Below are positions 5,843 to 14,406 of a stretch of 16,210 nucleotides of DNA, in pieces. The stretch's first letter is position 1. Each line of letters starts with the position of its first letter. The notes beneath the pieces are model-generated. The model did not search any database, had not been told where the DNA came from, and worked only from the letters and a program-made list of their open reading frames with translations. The position numbers were made by a program, and so were the translations under genes. Source of the DNA: JBDTLH01 sp039934875 (GTDB taxonomy: Bacteria > Acidobacteriota > Terriglobia > Terriglobales > Acidobacteriaceae); assembly GCA_039934875.1 (NCBI GenBank), contig JBDTLH010000265.1:1-16210 (forward strand), given 5' to 3'.

Positions 5843-8800
5843 ATGAAAAACATATATTCGGCATTTTGCGCGCTCTGCATCCTGCTGCTCGCTTCCAGCC
5901 TCGCCTTTGGGCAGGCTACCGCCAGCTCCGCCTTGCAAGGCACTGTCCTTGATAAAACCGGCGCTGTCGTCGTGGGCGCAGACGTAACCGTCAACGACCC
6001 CGCCACCGGGCTCGCCCGCACCATCAAGACCTCCTCCGATGGCAACTATCGCGTCGATGCTCTTCCCGTCGGTGTTTACAACATGAAAGTTACCATGCAG
6101 GGATTCAGCTCCGCCTCCGCGCAAAAAGTCCAGACCGCAGTCGGCGTCACCTCCACCCAGAACTTCACCCTCGCTCCCGGCTCAACCACGACAACCGTCG
6201 AAGTTACCGCTGCCGCTCCTCTCATCGACGAGACCAAAACCAGCGTCAGTCAAAACATCTCGCCTGCCGAAGTCCAGGAGCTTCCCCTCATCGGGCGCGA
6301 CGTCGCCGACCTCGCCTATCTCGCTCCCGGCGTAAAAGCCGCAGACTCCTACGATCCTACCAAGAACCGTTACGCCATCCTCTCCGTCAACGGACAAGGC
6401 GGCCGCAACGTCAACGTCACCGTCAACGGCGTGGATAACAAGGACAACACCGTCGGCGGCCCGGTCATGCAGCTCCCGCTCGAAGGCGTACAGGAGTTCA
6501 CCATCGCCACCCAGCGCTTCTCCGCCGCCAACGGACGCTCCGAAGGCGCGGCCATCAATCTCATCACCAAGTCCGGCACCAACAACTACCACGGCTCCGT
6601 ATTCGGCGAGTTCCGCGAACAGGCATTCAATGCCGATCAACAACAGCCGAATCCTCCCGGCAAGCCGACCTCGGCCAATCCTCCCTACTCCCGCCAGTTC
6701 TTTGGTGGTGCCATCGGCGGCCCCGTCGTTAAAGACAAGCTCTTCACCTTCTTTGCCTTCGAGCGCCAGCGCGAACACACTTCACTCGCTGAAAATCCTC
6801 TTGCTTTCAGCGAACTTCAGTTGGTGACGGGTCTAGGCGCGCAGCCTGCCGCTGTTGTCCCCACCCCATTCTTCGAGAACCGCTACACCGGACGCGCCGA
6901 CTACCGCTTCAATGATCGCGAGAGCGCCTACTTCAGCGTCAGCGTCCAAGCGAACAACAGCCTCAACGATCAGTCCAACGGCACCTACGATCTTACCGAA
7001 GGCAACTTCACCAAAAATCACATGCAGATCGCCAACCTAACCTTGGATTCTGCTCTCACCGACACCCTTGTCAACCAGGCGACCCTAGGCTTCCAGTACT
7101 GGAACAACGTCATCGACAGCGGGACGCGTGCTCCTCTGATCACCTTCCCTAGCGCACAGTTCGGCACCAATGGCAACGTGCCCCAACAGTCCTTCCAGCG
7201 CAAGTATCAGTTCAAGGATGACTTGACCAAGACCATCGGCAATCACACCTTCAAAGTGGGCGCCGACTACATCTACAACCCGACCCTCGGCGGATATTTC
7301 GAGTTTAGCCCCACCCTCGAGGTGGATTTCGCCGCCGATCCAAGCTGCATTCTGGGCGTGGGTATCAATGCCGGCAATCCCAAATGCGGAGCAGCCGTCT
7401 ATCCTAGCCAATTTGCCTCCCCTGGCGCGGTGGTCGGTATGACCGTCGCCAACGGCGACCCCGCAACCAACGTCCCCGGCGGAACTAAGCAGCTAGGCTT
7501 CTATGCCCAGGACGACTGGAAGGCGACTCGCCGCCTCACCCTCAACCTTGGCCTTCGTTGGGACAAGGACTTCAACATGGTCGGCGGCGTGGCCGTTCAC
7601 AATAGCCGCACCTACCAGGAGCTGGTTGCCCTCGCTCCCATCAGCCCCTTGGCCCAGCAGTTCTCCGCCAAACAGGCCAGCGACGACAACAAGGACTTCA
7701 GCCCGCGCGTCGGCTTTGCTTATGACGTTACCGGCACTGGTAAGCACATCCTCCGCGGCGGCTTCGGTCTCTACTACGGCGACGTCTTTCAGAACATTCC
7801 GATCTTCATGGAGCAGCAGCACAACCCCTTGATCTTCCAAACCGTGTTCTCGCTGTCGGGTACTGACCCGGTCCCGGGTGTCGGCGTCTCCCTGGCGAGT
7901 TATCACTATGGCGTCGATCCCCTTCCCACCATCGCCCCGCCTTCCTCGCAACTTACGCCCGGCAGCACCGGACGCCTCATCGATCCCAACTATCGCAACC
8001 CGGTCACCGAAGAATTTAATTTCGGCTATAGCTGGGCTCTCGGTTCTAAAACTGTGGTCGAAGCGGAATACGTTCACGTGCTCAGCTTGCATGAGAACAA
8101 GACCGTGAACATCGATCCCCGGCTGGTCACCAACATGGCCGATCTGCTAAATCCCGCCGATCCCAACCCGAAGCATACCCTCGCCAACGACTTTGCCCGT
8201 CCCCTGGATGCGGCTTTCACCGCCGCTGGCCAACCGGTTTTGGGCAGCGTTCGTGACGAGCAGTCGGTGGGCCGCTCTCGTTATGACGGCTTGAACTTCA
8301 GCTACCGTCAGCGCATGACCCATAACTTCTCCCTCAATGCCAACTACACCCTTGCCCGGGCTGTCTCTTATGGCGGGGGAGGAGGCTCCTTCCGCAACTA
8401 CCCCCGTGATCCTCGCTTCCCCCTGGCAACGGCTGACTTTGGCCCTACTGTCAATGATGAGCGCCATCACGTCACCGTCAGCGGCATCCTTAACCTGCCC
8501 TTCGGATTAGAGTTCGCTCCCATCCTCCAGATAGGTTCGGGAAGACCATACAACATCGTCTCCTCTTACAATGAACTGAACTTCGGAAGCGGTAGCGCCG
8601 CTGGTGCGGTGGAGGTCCCCAACGGCGCCCCCACCAACTATTTCGCATTCGCTGGTACGGATAGCGCAACCAAGCTGTCGGCCGCGCAATGCTACTACTC
8701 CGGCAATTGCCGCGTCGTTCCCTTTAACGCACTGCGCGGCGACGCTTACTACAACGTGGACGCTCGCTTGGCCAAAAACTTTAAATTGGGCGAGAGCCGC

Positions 8801-8983
8801 AATTTGCAGTTGTACTTCCAGGCCTTCGATCTCTTCAACCACGCCAACTATGGCAACAACTTCGACGGCACCGTCCAAAATCAGTCCACCAGTTTTGGCA
8901 AGGCCGTCGGCTTCATCAATCCCACCAGCAGCATTCTCCCCCGCGCCTTCGTCGGGGAGTTCGGCGCCCGCTTCTCCTTCTAA
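5843..8983 (+). CDS. Oar-like TonB-dependent outer-membrane receptor 1
   Basis: A 1046-residue outer-membrane protein. The signal peptide (1-24) is followed by a carboxypeptidase-regulatory-like Ig-type domain (about 31-113; LQGTVLDKTGAVVVGADVTV, then TSSDGNYRVDALPVGVYNMKVTMQGF). A plug domain (about 130-260) contains ELPLIGRDVADLAYLAPGV, VNGVDNKD and INLITKSGTNNYHGS. The remainder is a long beta-barrel rich in alternating aromatic strands (LNLGLRWDKD, YDGLNFSYRQRM, LQLYFQAFDLFNHANYG), and it ends in Phe (GARFSF), the typical BAM recognition end. These receptors, abundant in Acidobacteria, import large substrates with TonB/ExbBD energy. I see no separate TonB-box domain and cannot assign the substrate. 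No SusD partner is adjacent. The start at 5843 is supported by the ribosome site and signal peptide. The gene ends in a 15-bp hairpin and converges with the RpiR regulator. Confidence 0.93.
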   Translation: MKNIYSAFCALCILLLASSLAFGQATASSALQGTVLDKTGAVVVGADVTVNDPATGLARTIKTSSDGNYRVDALPVGVYNMKVTMQGFSSASAQKVQTAVGVTSTQNFTLAPGSTTTTVEVTAAAPLIDETKTSVSQNISPAEVQELPLIGRDVADLAYLAPGVKAADSYDPTKNRYAILSVNGQGGRNVNVTVNGVDNKDNTVGGPVMQLPLEGVQEFTIATQRFSAANGRSEGAAINLITKSGTNNYHGSVFGEFREQAFNADQQQPNPPGKPTSANPPYSRQFFGGAIGGPVVKDKLFTFFAFERQREHTSLAENPLAFSELQLVTGLGAQPAAVVPTPFFENRYTGRADYRFNDRESAYFSVSVQANNSLNDQSNGTYDLTEGNFTKNHMQIANLTLDSALTDTLVNQATLGFQYWNNVIDSGTRAPLITFPSAQFGTNGNVPQQSFQRKYQFKDDLTKTIGNHTFKVGADYIYNPTLGGYFEFSPTLEVDFAADPSCILGVGINAGNPKCGAAVYPSQFASPGAVVGMTVANGDPATNVPGGTKQLGFYAQDDWKATRRLTLNLGLRWDKDFNMVGGVAVHNSRTYQELVALAPISPLAQQFSAKQASDDNKDFSPRVGFAYDVTGTGKHILRGGFGLYYGDVFQNIPIFMEQQHNPLIFQTVFSLSGTDPVPGVGVSLASYHYGVDPLPTIAPPSSQLTPGSTGRLIDPNYRNPVTEEFNFGYSWALGSKTVVEAEYVHVLSLHENKTVNIDPRLVTNMADLLNPADPNPKHTLANDFARPLDAAFTAAGQPVLGSVRDEQSVGRSRYDGLNFSYRQRMTHNFSLNANYTLARAVSYGGGGGSFRNYPRDPRFPLATADFGPTVNDERHHVTVSGILNLPFGLEFAPILQIGSGRPYNIVSSYNELNFGSGSAAGAVEVPNGAPTNYFAFAGTDSATKLSAAQCYYSGNCRVVPFNALRGDAYYNVDARLAKNFKLGESRNLQLYFQAFDLFNHANYGNNFDGTVQNQSTSFGKAVGFINPTSSILPRAFVGEFGARFSF

Positions 8984-9005
8984 CCCAGTCGCTACCACCA
9001 TCAAC

Positions 9006-9040
9006 CCAGAGAGGGCTGGCTCATCGCCAGCCCTCTCTGG
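9006..9040 (+). terminator. Hairpin terminator after TonB receptor 1
   Basis: A perfect 15-base-pair stem, CCAGAGAGGGCTGGC (9006-9020) with GCCAGCCCTCTCTGG (9026-9040), around a TCATC loop, 22 bases after the stop codon. There is no T-run, so it may be a bidirectional or stem-driven terminator; the opposite gene's 3' end is only about 185 bases away. Confidence 0.7.
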
Positions 9041-9138
9041 CTGCTTCACCCCGCCCCCACGAATGACTAGCAAGGCCTGAGCTCACGCCACCGCGACCCC
9101 CGCCTTCTGCGACTTCGCGACCTGTGACCTCCAGCTCA

Positions 9139-9229
9139 AACTGGAGACTGGCGACTGGCGGCTCGAACTACAAACTGAAAACTGAAAACTGAAAACTGAA
9201 AACTAACAACTAACAACTAACAACTAACT
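9139..9229. repeat. Heptanucleotide tandem array
   Basis: Thirteen units with period seven (one six-base step) are visible. They run AACTGGA, GACTGGC, GACTGGC, then GCTCGA and ACTACAA, four copies of ACTGAAA, three of ACTAACA and a final ACTAACT. The trinucleotide ACT (once GCT) begins each unit or sits at its second position. The last unit supplies the TAG stop codon (9224-9226, minus strand) of the RpiR gene. Degenerate heptads may extend left to about 9118. This resembles the short tandemly repeated heptanucleotides (STRR) known in cyanobacteria. Confidence 0.85.
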
Positions 9230-10132
9230 ATCCGACTGATACCACCGAAATCCCCGCCGCTGCTCCTGGTCCGCCTGCTTCAAATGCGACAATATCCGAT
9301 CGCTCTTCAACCCCGCAATCGCCGCGCACAGCGCATCCACAAATGCCATCGGCGCAACATACGACGCCGCGAACGACACCGTCTCCACCGGAGCAATGAA
9401 ACACTCATCGGCAAAGCGCGCAATCGGAGACAAATAAGTATCCGTAATCCCCACGCAATATGCCCCGCTCTTGCGCGCGCTCTGCAGTCCCTCCACCGTC
9501 TGCCGCAGCCCCCGGCCAAAGCTCATCGCGATCACCAGGTCGCGCTTGCCCCGGCTCCCATCGCCATTGAAGATGCGCACCACATGCGCCACCCGCCCCG
9601 GCGTGGTCGCCGTAAACGCCGCAATTCCCGCCACCGACAGGTGATACTCCGTGATCGCGATCAGCGAGCTCGCCAGATCGCCCCCCAGCAGCAAGATCCG
9701 GTCGGCGGTATAAATGCGCTTGGCCAGCGCCAGCACCCGCGCCGGGCTCAAGCCGTTGCGCAGCGCCGTCAGGTTCTTCTGGTTCTGCTCAATCGAGGAT
9801 TCCACCAGCTTCGCCGCCCCTCTCGCCCCCTTGCGCCCCGCCGTCATCTTATCCAGCGAGGTCGCCTGCACCCCCGAGAGATCGTGCAGATATTGCTGAA
9901 ACGCCTTATACCCCGCAAAGCCCAGCGCCCGCACAATGCGTATCATGGTCGCCGGATTAGTCCCCAACCGCGCCGCCAGCTCGCGCACATTCAGCAACAC
10001 ATACTTGCCCGGGTCCGCGAGCGCGGGACGCACGATCTCCTGCCGCTTGGGCGTCAACCGCCGCAGGTTCTTCGCCAGACGATCATAAGAGAGCAGCAGT
10101 TTCTTCGCTTGCGGCGCAGGCTTCTTAGGCAT
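9224..10132 (-). CDS. RpiR-family transcriptional regulator with SIS domain
   Basis: A 302-residue cytoplasmic DNA-binding regulator. The N-terminal RpiR helix-turn-helix spans about residues 15-85 (RLTPKRQEIVRPALADP, then NVRELAARLGTNPATMIRIVRALGFAGYKAFQQYL). The SIS sugar-phosphate-binding domain spans about 130-270 (ILLLGGDLASSLIAITEYHLSVAGI; DLVIAMSFGRGLRQTV; GITDTYLSPIARFADECFI). In this family a phosphosugar bound to the SIS domain usually modulates repression of sugar-catabolism or transport genes. The start at 10132 (MPKKPAPQAKK) is preferred over the ATG at 10216, which would translate REP sequence; no clear ribosome site precedes either. It is convergent with receptor 1 and divergent from receptor 2 across a 660-base repeat-filled gap. 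Control of one or both receptors is a reasonable inference but not shown. The last codons and stop fall inside the heptamer array. Confidence 0.9.
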   Translation of the reverse strand: MPKKPAPQAKKLLLSYDRLAKNLRRLTPKRQEIVRPALADPGKYVLLNVRELAARLGTNPATMIRIVRALGFAGYKAFQQYLHDLSGVQATSLDKMTAGRKGARGAAKLVESSIEQNQKNLTALRNGLSPARVLALAKRIYTADRILLLGGDLASSLIAITEYHLSVAGIAAFTATTPGRVAHVVRIFNGDGSRGKRDLVIAMSFGRGLRQTVEGLQSARKSGAYCVGITDTYLSPIARFADECFIAPVETVSFAASYVAPMAFVDALCAAIAGLKSDRILSHLKQADQEQRRGFRWYQSDS

Positions 10133-10181
10133 AAAAAATTCGCATTGCGGGACTTCGGGGGCAGCCCCCGGCTTTACAGGC

Positions 10182-10322
10182 TGCGGAAAAAGTCGATCTC
10201 GGCTAGACCCCGGCATTTATCCCCGGGGGTTCGGGTAGACCCCGGCATTTATGCCGGGGATAAGTCGTTCATAATCAGTAGGGCCTTTAGGCCCTGGGGT
10301 CAGAATCCTGACTTTTTCCGCA
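10182..10322. repeat. Cassette bounded by 13-bp inverted repeats
   Basis: TGCGGAAAAAGTC (10182-10194) and its exact inverse GACTTTTTCCGCA (10310-10322) bracket the second paired-palindrome repeat. The unit is 141 bases, has no coding capacity, and lies between the divergent RpiR and receptor 2 genes. The arrangement, terminal inverted repeats around internal palindromes, is that of a small non-autonomous palindromic element. No flanking target duplication was clear by eye. Confidence 0.6.
10204..10300. repeat. Paired-palindrome intergenic repeat (REP-like), copy 2 with a half copy
   Basis: A half copy (TAGACCCCGGCATTTAT, 10204-10220) is followed by a complete unit: CCCCGGCAT-TT-ATGCCGGGG (10240-10259), a 20-base spacer, and AGGGCC-TTTA-GGCCCT (10280-10295). 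It shares the GTAGACCCCGG entry, the spacer length and the TG(A/G)GGT exit with the copy at 193-243, while the stem sequences differ, so structure is conserved more than sequence. Confidence 0.7.
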
Positions 10323-10327
10323 AACTA

Positions 10328-10506
10328 TTCAGCCCCGGAGGAGAAAAAACACCTCCGCGACCTACGATTTGGGCTTCAGCCCCCGAGTAGAGAAAAAACA
10401 CCTCCGAGAGCTACGGTTTTGGCTTCAGCCCCGGAGGAGAAAAAAACACCTCCGCGACCTACGGTTTTGGCTTCAGCCCCGGAGGAGAAAAAACCTCCGA
10501 GACCTA
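10328..10506. repeat. Four-copy 47-49 bp tandem repeat with hairpins
   Basis: Copies start at 10328, 10375, 10424 and 10472, and the last is shortened. Each begins TTCAGCCCC and contains an inverted repeat CGGAGG/CCTCCG around an A-rich loop (AGAAAAAACA). The first three continue with an RGCTACGG- or ACCTACGG-like linker and TTTGGC or TTTGGGC. In copy 2 the left half of the stem has decayed (CCGAGTAG). The array stands upstream of receptor 2, about 290 bases from its start codon. Bases 10507-10796 hold only a short palindrome (10673-10685) and the ribosome site. Confidence 0.9.
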
Positions 10507-10796
10507 ATCGGAATCTATTCCATCGAGAAAATCAGCATTGCCCATCCCGTCTCCCCTGTCAACCGAAATCAGTTCGCACTCCCTTCAAATTACAACTTAC
10601 AAATTCCTCTGTTTCATTCCTGCTCCCAAATGGAACTCTTGTTTCCCCTGCCGTTGCTTTCTGTTGCCCTCCCCGAAAATTTCGGTTGCGCAGCCGCTCT
10701 GCCGGTTGTAATATCTTTTCGGTTATCTAATAAAAATGAAGTAGCCGCGCATTTTCTCGAGGGCGCCCTCTTCAACTTTCACCAGGAGACTTAATC

Positions 10797-13700
10797 ATGA
10801 AACATTCCGCCGTCCGCTTGCTCCTCCTCCTCACCGCTCTTTGCGCCCTCCTCTCTTTCTCCGCCGCGCAAAACATTACCGGCAGCATCGCCGGCGTTGT
10901 CCGCGACCAGACCGGCGCCATCGTACCCAACGCGCAAATCACCGTCACCAACTCCGATACCGGGGTCCTGCTGCGTACTCTCGCGACTAATGACAGCGGC
11001 GCATTCACCGCGCCCCTCCTCCCCGTCGGGCACTATGTCATCTCCGCCACCGCGCCCGGCTTTGCCGATACCAGGCTCACCGCCATCGATCTTCACGTCA
11101 GCGATCAGCTCAAATATGATTTCGTCCTCAAACCCGCCGGCACTACCACCGGCATCACCGTCGAAGCCGAGCCCATTCAGGTCGATACCCAGAACGCCAC
11201 CGCTGCCGGCCTCATCAACGGCACCCAGATCCGCGAGCTCTCGCTTAACAACCGCAATTACGAGCAGCTCGTCTCCCTGCAGCCCGGCGTCAGCTACGGC
11301 GGCGGCGACCAGCTCTTCGTCGGCACCACCAACCCCACCGGCAACGGCAGCACCAACGTCGTCAGCTTCTCCATCAACGGCCAGCGCAACGCCTCCAATA
11401 ACTGGACCGTGGACGGCGCCGACAACGTCGATCGCGGCTCCAATCTCACTCTGCTCACCTATCCCAGCGTGGATGCTATCGCCGAGTTCAAGACCCAGCG
11501 CGGCTTATACAATGCGGAGTTTGGCCGCAACGCCGGCGGCCAGGTCAACGTCGTCACCAAGAGTGGCACCAATCAGTTCCACGGCGACGCTTACGAGTTC
11601 TTCCGCAATGACGTCCTCAACGCCAACAACTACTTCAATAAACTCGCCACCCCGATCGTGCCCCGCAGCAAGCTGCGCTACAACGACTTCGGCTACACCA
11701 TCGGCGGCCCCATCAAGTTCCATCGCGACTCCAACCCCAAAACCTTCTTCTTCTTCTCCCAGGAATTCCGCCGCATCATTACCTATTCGACCGCCAACGG
11801 CACCGTTCCCACCGCCGCCGAGCGCACTGGCGTCTTCGCCAGCCCCATCTGCACTGCCGTCACCGTCGCTGCTGGCGTTCCAACTTGCGCCGCTGTCGGC
11901 ACCACGGTCGCCGCCATTGACCCCGTCGCACAGGCTTATCTAAAAGACATTATCAATAAGATTCCGCTGCCCAACTCTCCCACCGATCCCCACTCCCTCA
12001 TCACTCCCTTCCGCAACCTGCTCAATACTCGTCAGGAGTTGGTCCGGGTGGACCACAACTTCGGCGAGAAGCTCGCCCTCTCCTTCCGCTTCATCAATGA
12101 CACTATTCCCACCATCGAACCGGGTGGATTGTTCACTGGCGCAGCCGTCCCCGGCGTCGCCACCACCAGCACCAACTCTCCCGGACGCAGCTACCTCGGC
12201 CACTTCACCTACACCCTCACCCCAACTTTTCTGATTGATGGCGGCTACGCCTTTTCCAAAGGCGCAATCATTAGCGATCCCACTGGCACTCTCTCTACCG
12301 CCGTCTCCCCGGACATTAAGGTGGCCCTGCCTTTTACAAGCACCCTGACGCGTGTTCCCTCCCTCACCTTCCGTAGCGGCTCCAGCATAACCGGCTTCGG
12401 CCCCTACCGTGATTTCAACCGCAACCACAATCCCTTTCTCAATGTCACCAAAGTTACCGGTAATCACACCCTCAAGTTCGGCATTGATTACAACCACTAT
12501 GAGAAGACGGAAAACGCCGGCGGAGGCAATCAGGGATCGTTCGCCTTTAATAACTTCGGTAATCCCGGTGGATCAATTAACAACTTTCCTCAGGCCTTTG
12601 CCAACTTCCTCACCGGTTATGTAAATGGCTTCTCGCAAGCCTCGCAAGACCTCACCCCGGATATCCAGACCAACCAATATGGGGTCTATGGCCAGGACCA
12701 ATGGAAAATTCGTCACAACGTCACTCTCACCTACGGGGTGCGCTGGTCCTACTTCCAGCAGCCCTACGACGCCAATAATCTCCTCACCAACTTCTACCCC
12801 AAGGCCTACAATCCCGCGGCTGCGCCGGTCATTGACCCGCTCTCAGGAAACATCCTGACTCCGGGAGATCCGCTGAACGGCATCATCATCAACAACCAGA
12901 ATTCGCCCTTTGGCAGCCGTGTGGCCCCCTCCAACAAGACCAACTTCGCCCCTCGCCTCGGCTTGGCTTGGGACATCTTCGGCGACGGCAAGACCTCCAT
13001 CCGCACCGGGTATGGCATCGTCTATGACAGCTCCCTCTTCGGCATCTACGAACAGAATGAGTTCGCCAATCCTCCCTTCGTGAACAGCATCTCCATCAGC
13101 AAAACCAGCTTCGCCAATCCCGGCGGCGGCACCGTCAACGTCAATACCTCGCCCCTCTCTCTGCACAGCACTTCCACCTCGGATGCCACCCCCTATACCA
13201 CCCAATACAGCCTTGACGTTCAACAACAACTGCCCAGCAACATCATCCTCGATGTTGGCTACTACGGCGCCAAGGGTACTCACCTGCTCGGCGCCGCCGA
13301 TCTGAATCAGCCTCTGCCCGGCGCTTACCTCACTCAGCTCTCCCCCGCCGCCCTTGCCGCATTCGATAGCGGCAACGGCAATTCGAATGTTCTCAACACC
13401 ATTCGTCCCTACGTCGGATACGGCCCCATCACCGCGATCGAGCCGTGGTTCGGCTCCAATTACAACTCCCTCCAGGCCTCTCTGCAAAAAACCTTTCGTG
13501 GCGGCTCCTTGGTGGGCATCGACTATACCTGGTCGCACGCTTTAACCAACGCCCTCGATGACCGCTCCAATCCACCGCAAAACACCTACTGCACTCGTTG
13601 CGAATACGGCGCATCGGCATTGGATCGCAGAAATATCCTCTCCGCCAACTTTGTCTATGACTTGCCGTGGTTGCACGACCAGAAAGGCTTCACCGGTCAT

Positions 13701-14177
13701 GTGCTCGGCGGCTGGGAGCTCTCCGGAATACTTGCCGCGAACTCCGGTCTGCCCCTCCAAATCGTGGACTTCAATTCAAGTCTCGATCCCCTGGGGCAAG
13801 GTGTACAGCTCGCATCCAGTCCTGTGCAACTCCGTCCCGATCTGATAGGCGATCCGCTCGCCGGGTCAACCCACACCTTCAAACAATGGTTCAATCCCAA
13901 CGCCTACGCCAGCGTCCCCGCCGGAGTCATTGCCGTCGGCAACTCTCGCCCCGGCAGCGTCTATGGCCCGGGCTTCGTCCGCCTTGACACCTCACTCTTC
14001 AAGAATTTCAAGTTCACTGAGAGCGTGAGTGCTCAGTTCCGCGCCGAAGGCTTCAACGTCCTCAATCACACCAACTTCAACGGCGTGGATAGAGGGCTGG
14101 GCGACACGACCTTCGGCCAGGTCACCAGCACCCGCGACCCCCGCATCCTGCAAATCGCCCTCAAACTTTACTTCTAA
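10797..14177 (+). CDS. Oar-like TonB-dependent outer-membrane receptor 2
   Basis: A 1126-residue outer-membrane protein of the same class as receptor 1 but clearly diverged. The signal peptide (1-25) is followed by a carboxypeptidase-regulatory-like domain (about 28-112; GSIAGVVRDQTGAIVPNAQITV, then NDSGAFTAPLLPVGHYVISATAPGF). A plug domain (about 130-270) contains IRELSLNNRNYEQLVSLQPGV, WTVDGADNVDRG and GGQVNVVTKSGTNQFHGDAYEFF. A long beta-barrel ends IALKLYF with a terminal Phe. AGGAG sits eight bases before the ATG, which directly begins the signal peptide. By family, it would take up a large substrate, possibly carbohydrate or peptide, using TonB energy; the substrate is unknown. It is divergent from the RpiR gene, so it is the better candidate for RpiR control of the two receptors. 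An 8-bp hairpin (14217-14236) follows the stop by 39 bases. Confidence 0.93.
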   Translation: MKHSAVRLLLLLTALCALLSFSAAQNITGSIAGVVRDQTGAIVPNAQITVTNSDTGVLLRTLATNDSGAFTAPLLPVGHYVISATAPGFADTRLTAIDLHVSDQLKYDFVLKPAGTTTGITVEAEPIQVDTQNATAAGLINGTQIRELSLNNRNYEQLVSLQPGVSYGGGDQLFVGTTNPTGNGSTNVVSFSINGQRNASNNWTVDGADNVDRGSNLTLLTYPSVDAIAEFKTQRGLYNAEFGRNAGGQVNVVTKSGTNQFHGDAYEFFRNDVLNANNYFNKLATPIVPRSKLRYNDFGYTIGGPIKFHRDSNPKTFFFFSQEFRRIITYSTANGTVPTAAERTGVFASPICTAVTVAAGVPTCAAVGTTVAAIDPVAQAYLKDIINKIPLPNSPTDPHSLITPFRNLLNTRQELVRVDHNFGEKLALSFRFINDTIPTIEPGGLFTGAAVPGVATTSTNSPGRSYLGHFTYTLTPTFLIDGGYAFSKGAIISDPTGTLSTAVSPDIKVALPFTSTLTRVPSLTFRSGSSITGFGPYRDFNRNHNPFLNVTKVTGNHTLKFGIDYNHYEKTENAGGGNQGSFAFNNFGNPGGSINNFPQAFANFLTGYVNGFSQASQDLTPDIQTNQYGVYGQDQWKIRHNVTLTYGVRWSYFQQPYDANNLLTNFYPKAYNPAAAPVIDPLSGNILTPGDPLNGIIINNQNSPFGSRVAPSNKTNFAPRLGLAWDIFGDGKTSIRTGYGIVYDSSLFGIYEQNEFANPPFVNSISISKTSFANPGGGTVNVNTSPLSLHSTSTSDATPYTTQYSLDVQQQLPSNIILDVGYYGAKGTHLLGAADLNQPLPGAYLTQLSPAALAAFDSGNGNSNVLNTIRPYVGYGPITAIEPWFGSNYNSLQASLQKTFRGGSLVGIDYTWSHALTNALDDRSNPPQNTYCTRCEYGASALDRRNILSANFVYDLPWLHDQKGFTGHVLGGWELSGILAANSGLPLQIVDFNSSLDPLGQGVQLASSPVQLRPDLIGDPLAGSTHTFKQWFNPNAYASVPAGVIAVGNSRPGSVYGPGFVRLDTSLFKNFKFTESVSAQFRAEGFNVLNHTNFNGVDRGLGDTTFGQVTSTRDPRILQIALKLYF

Positions 14178-14216
14178 CCAATCACCGCACCGTCTGCACA
14201 CGTTCCGTCCGTGGAG

Positions 14217-14236
14217 GGTCGGCGTCCCCGCCGACC
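14217..14236. repeat. Palindrome after TonB receptor 2
   Basis: GGTCGGCG-TCCC-CGCCGACC forms an 8-bp stem 39 bases after the receptor stop. There is no T-run after it, so it could be a weak terminator or another REP-type element. The rest of 14178-14406 contains only a T-rich stretch (14389-14409) between the convergent receptor 2 and DUF4142 genes. Confidence 0.5.
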
Positions 14237-14406
14237 TCGCCGCGCAGCGGCACCGCCCACCAGTTCTCATTCCCAATTCGGGACAACAAAATGGCTGCAT
14301 CCTTCGATGCAACCATTTGGTTGCCTGTTCTGATCCGCAAAACTCGCAAAAACCACGCAAGATGGATCATAAAACCACCATAATTCGTCGTTTTTTCGAC
14401 CTTTTT

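Noticed and set aside
9139..9229. The heptamer array, and the array at 10328-10506, as possible CRISPR arrays.
   Set aside because: There are no unique spacers of constant length: the heptamers are contiguous and the 48-bp units are repeats end to end. No cas gene is in the window.
10673..10685. Palindrome CCGAAA-A-TTTCGG as a definite RpiR operator.
   Set aside because: It is too short and single-copy; nothing in the sequence ties it to the regulator. Kept only as a suggestion.
10369..10794. An open frame of 141 residues with internally repeated RFWLQPRRRK segments.
   Set aside because: The peptide repeat is only the translation of the 48-bp tandem DNA repeat; there is no ribosome site, and the downstream composition is unlike the neighbouring genes.
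10897..11943. A 348-residue Ser/Pro/Ala-rich open frame overlapping receptor 2, plus similar long frames on either strand over both receptors.
   Set aside because: These are alternate-frame shadows of GC-rich receptor coding sequence: low complexity, no domain and no ribosome site.
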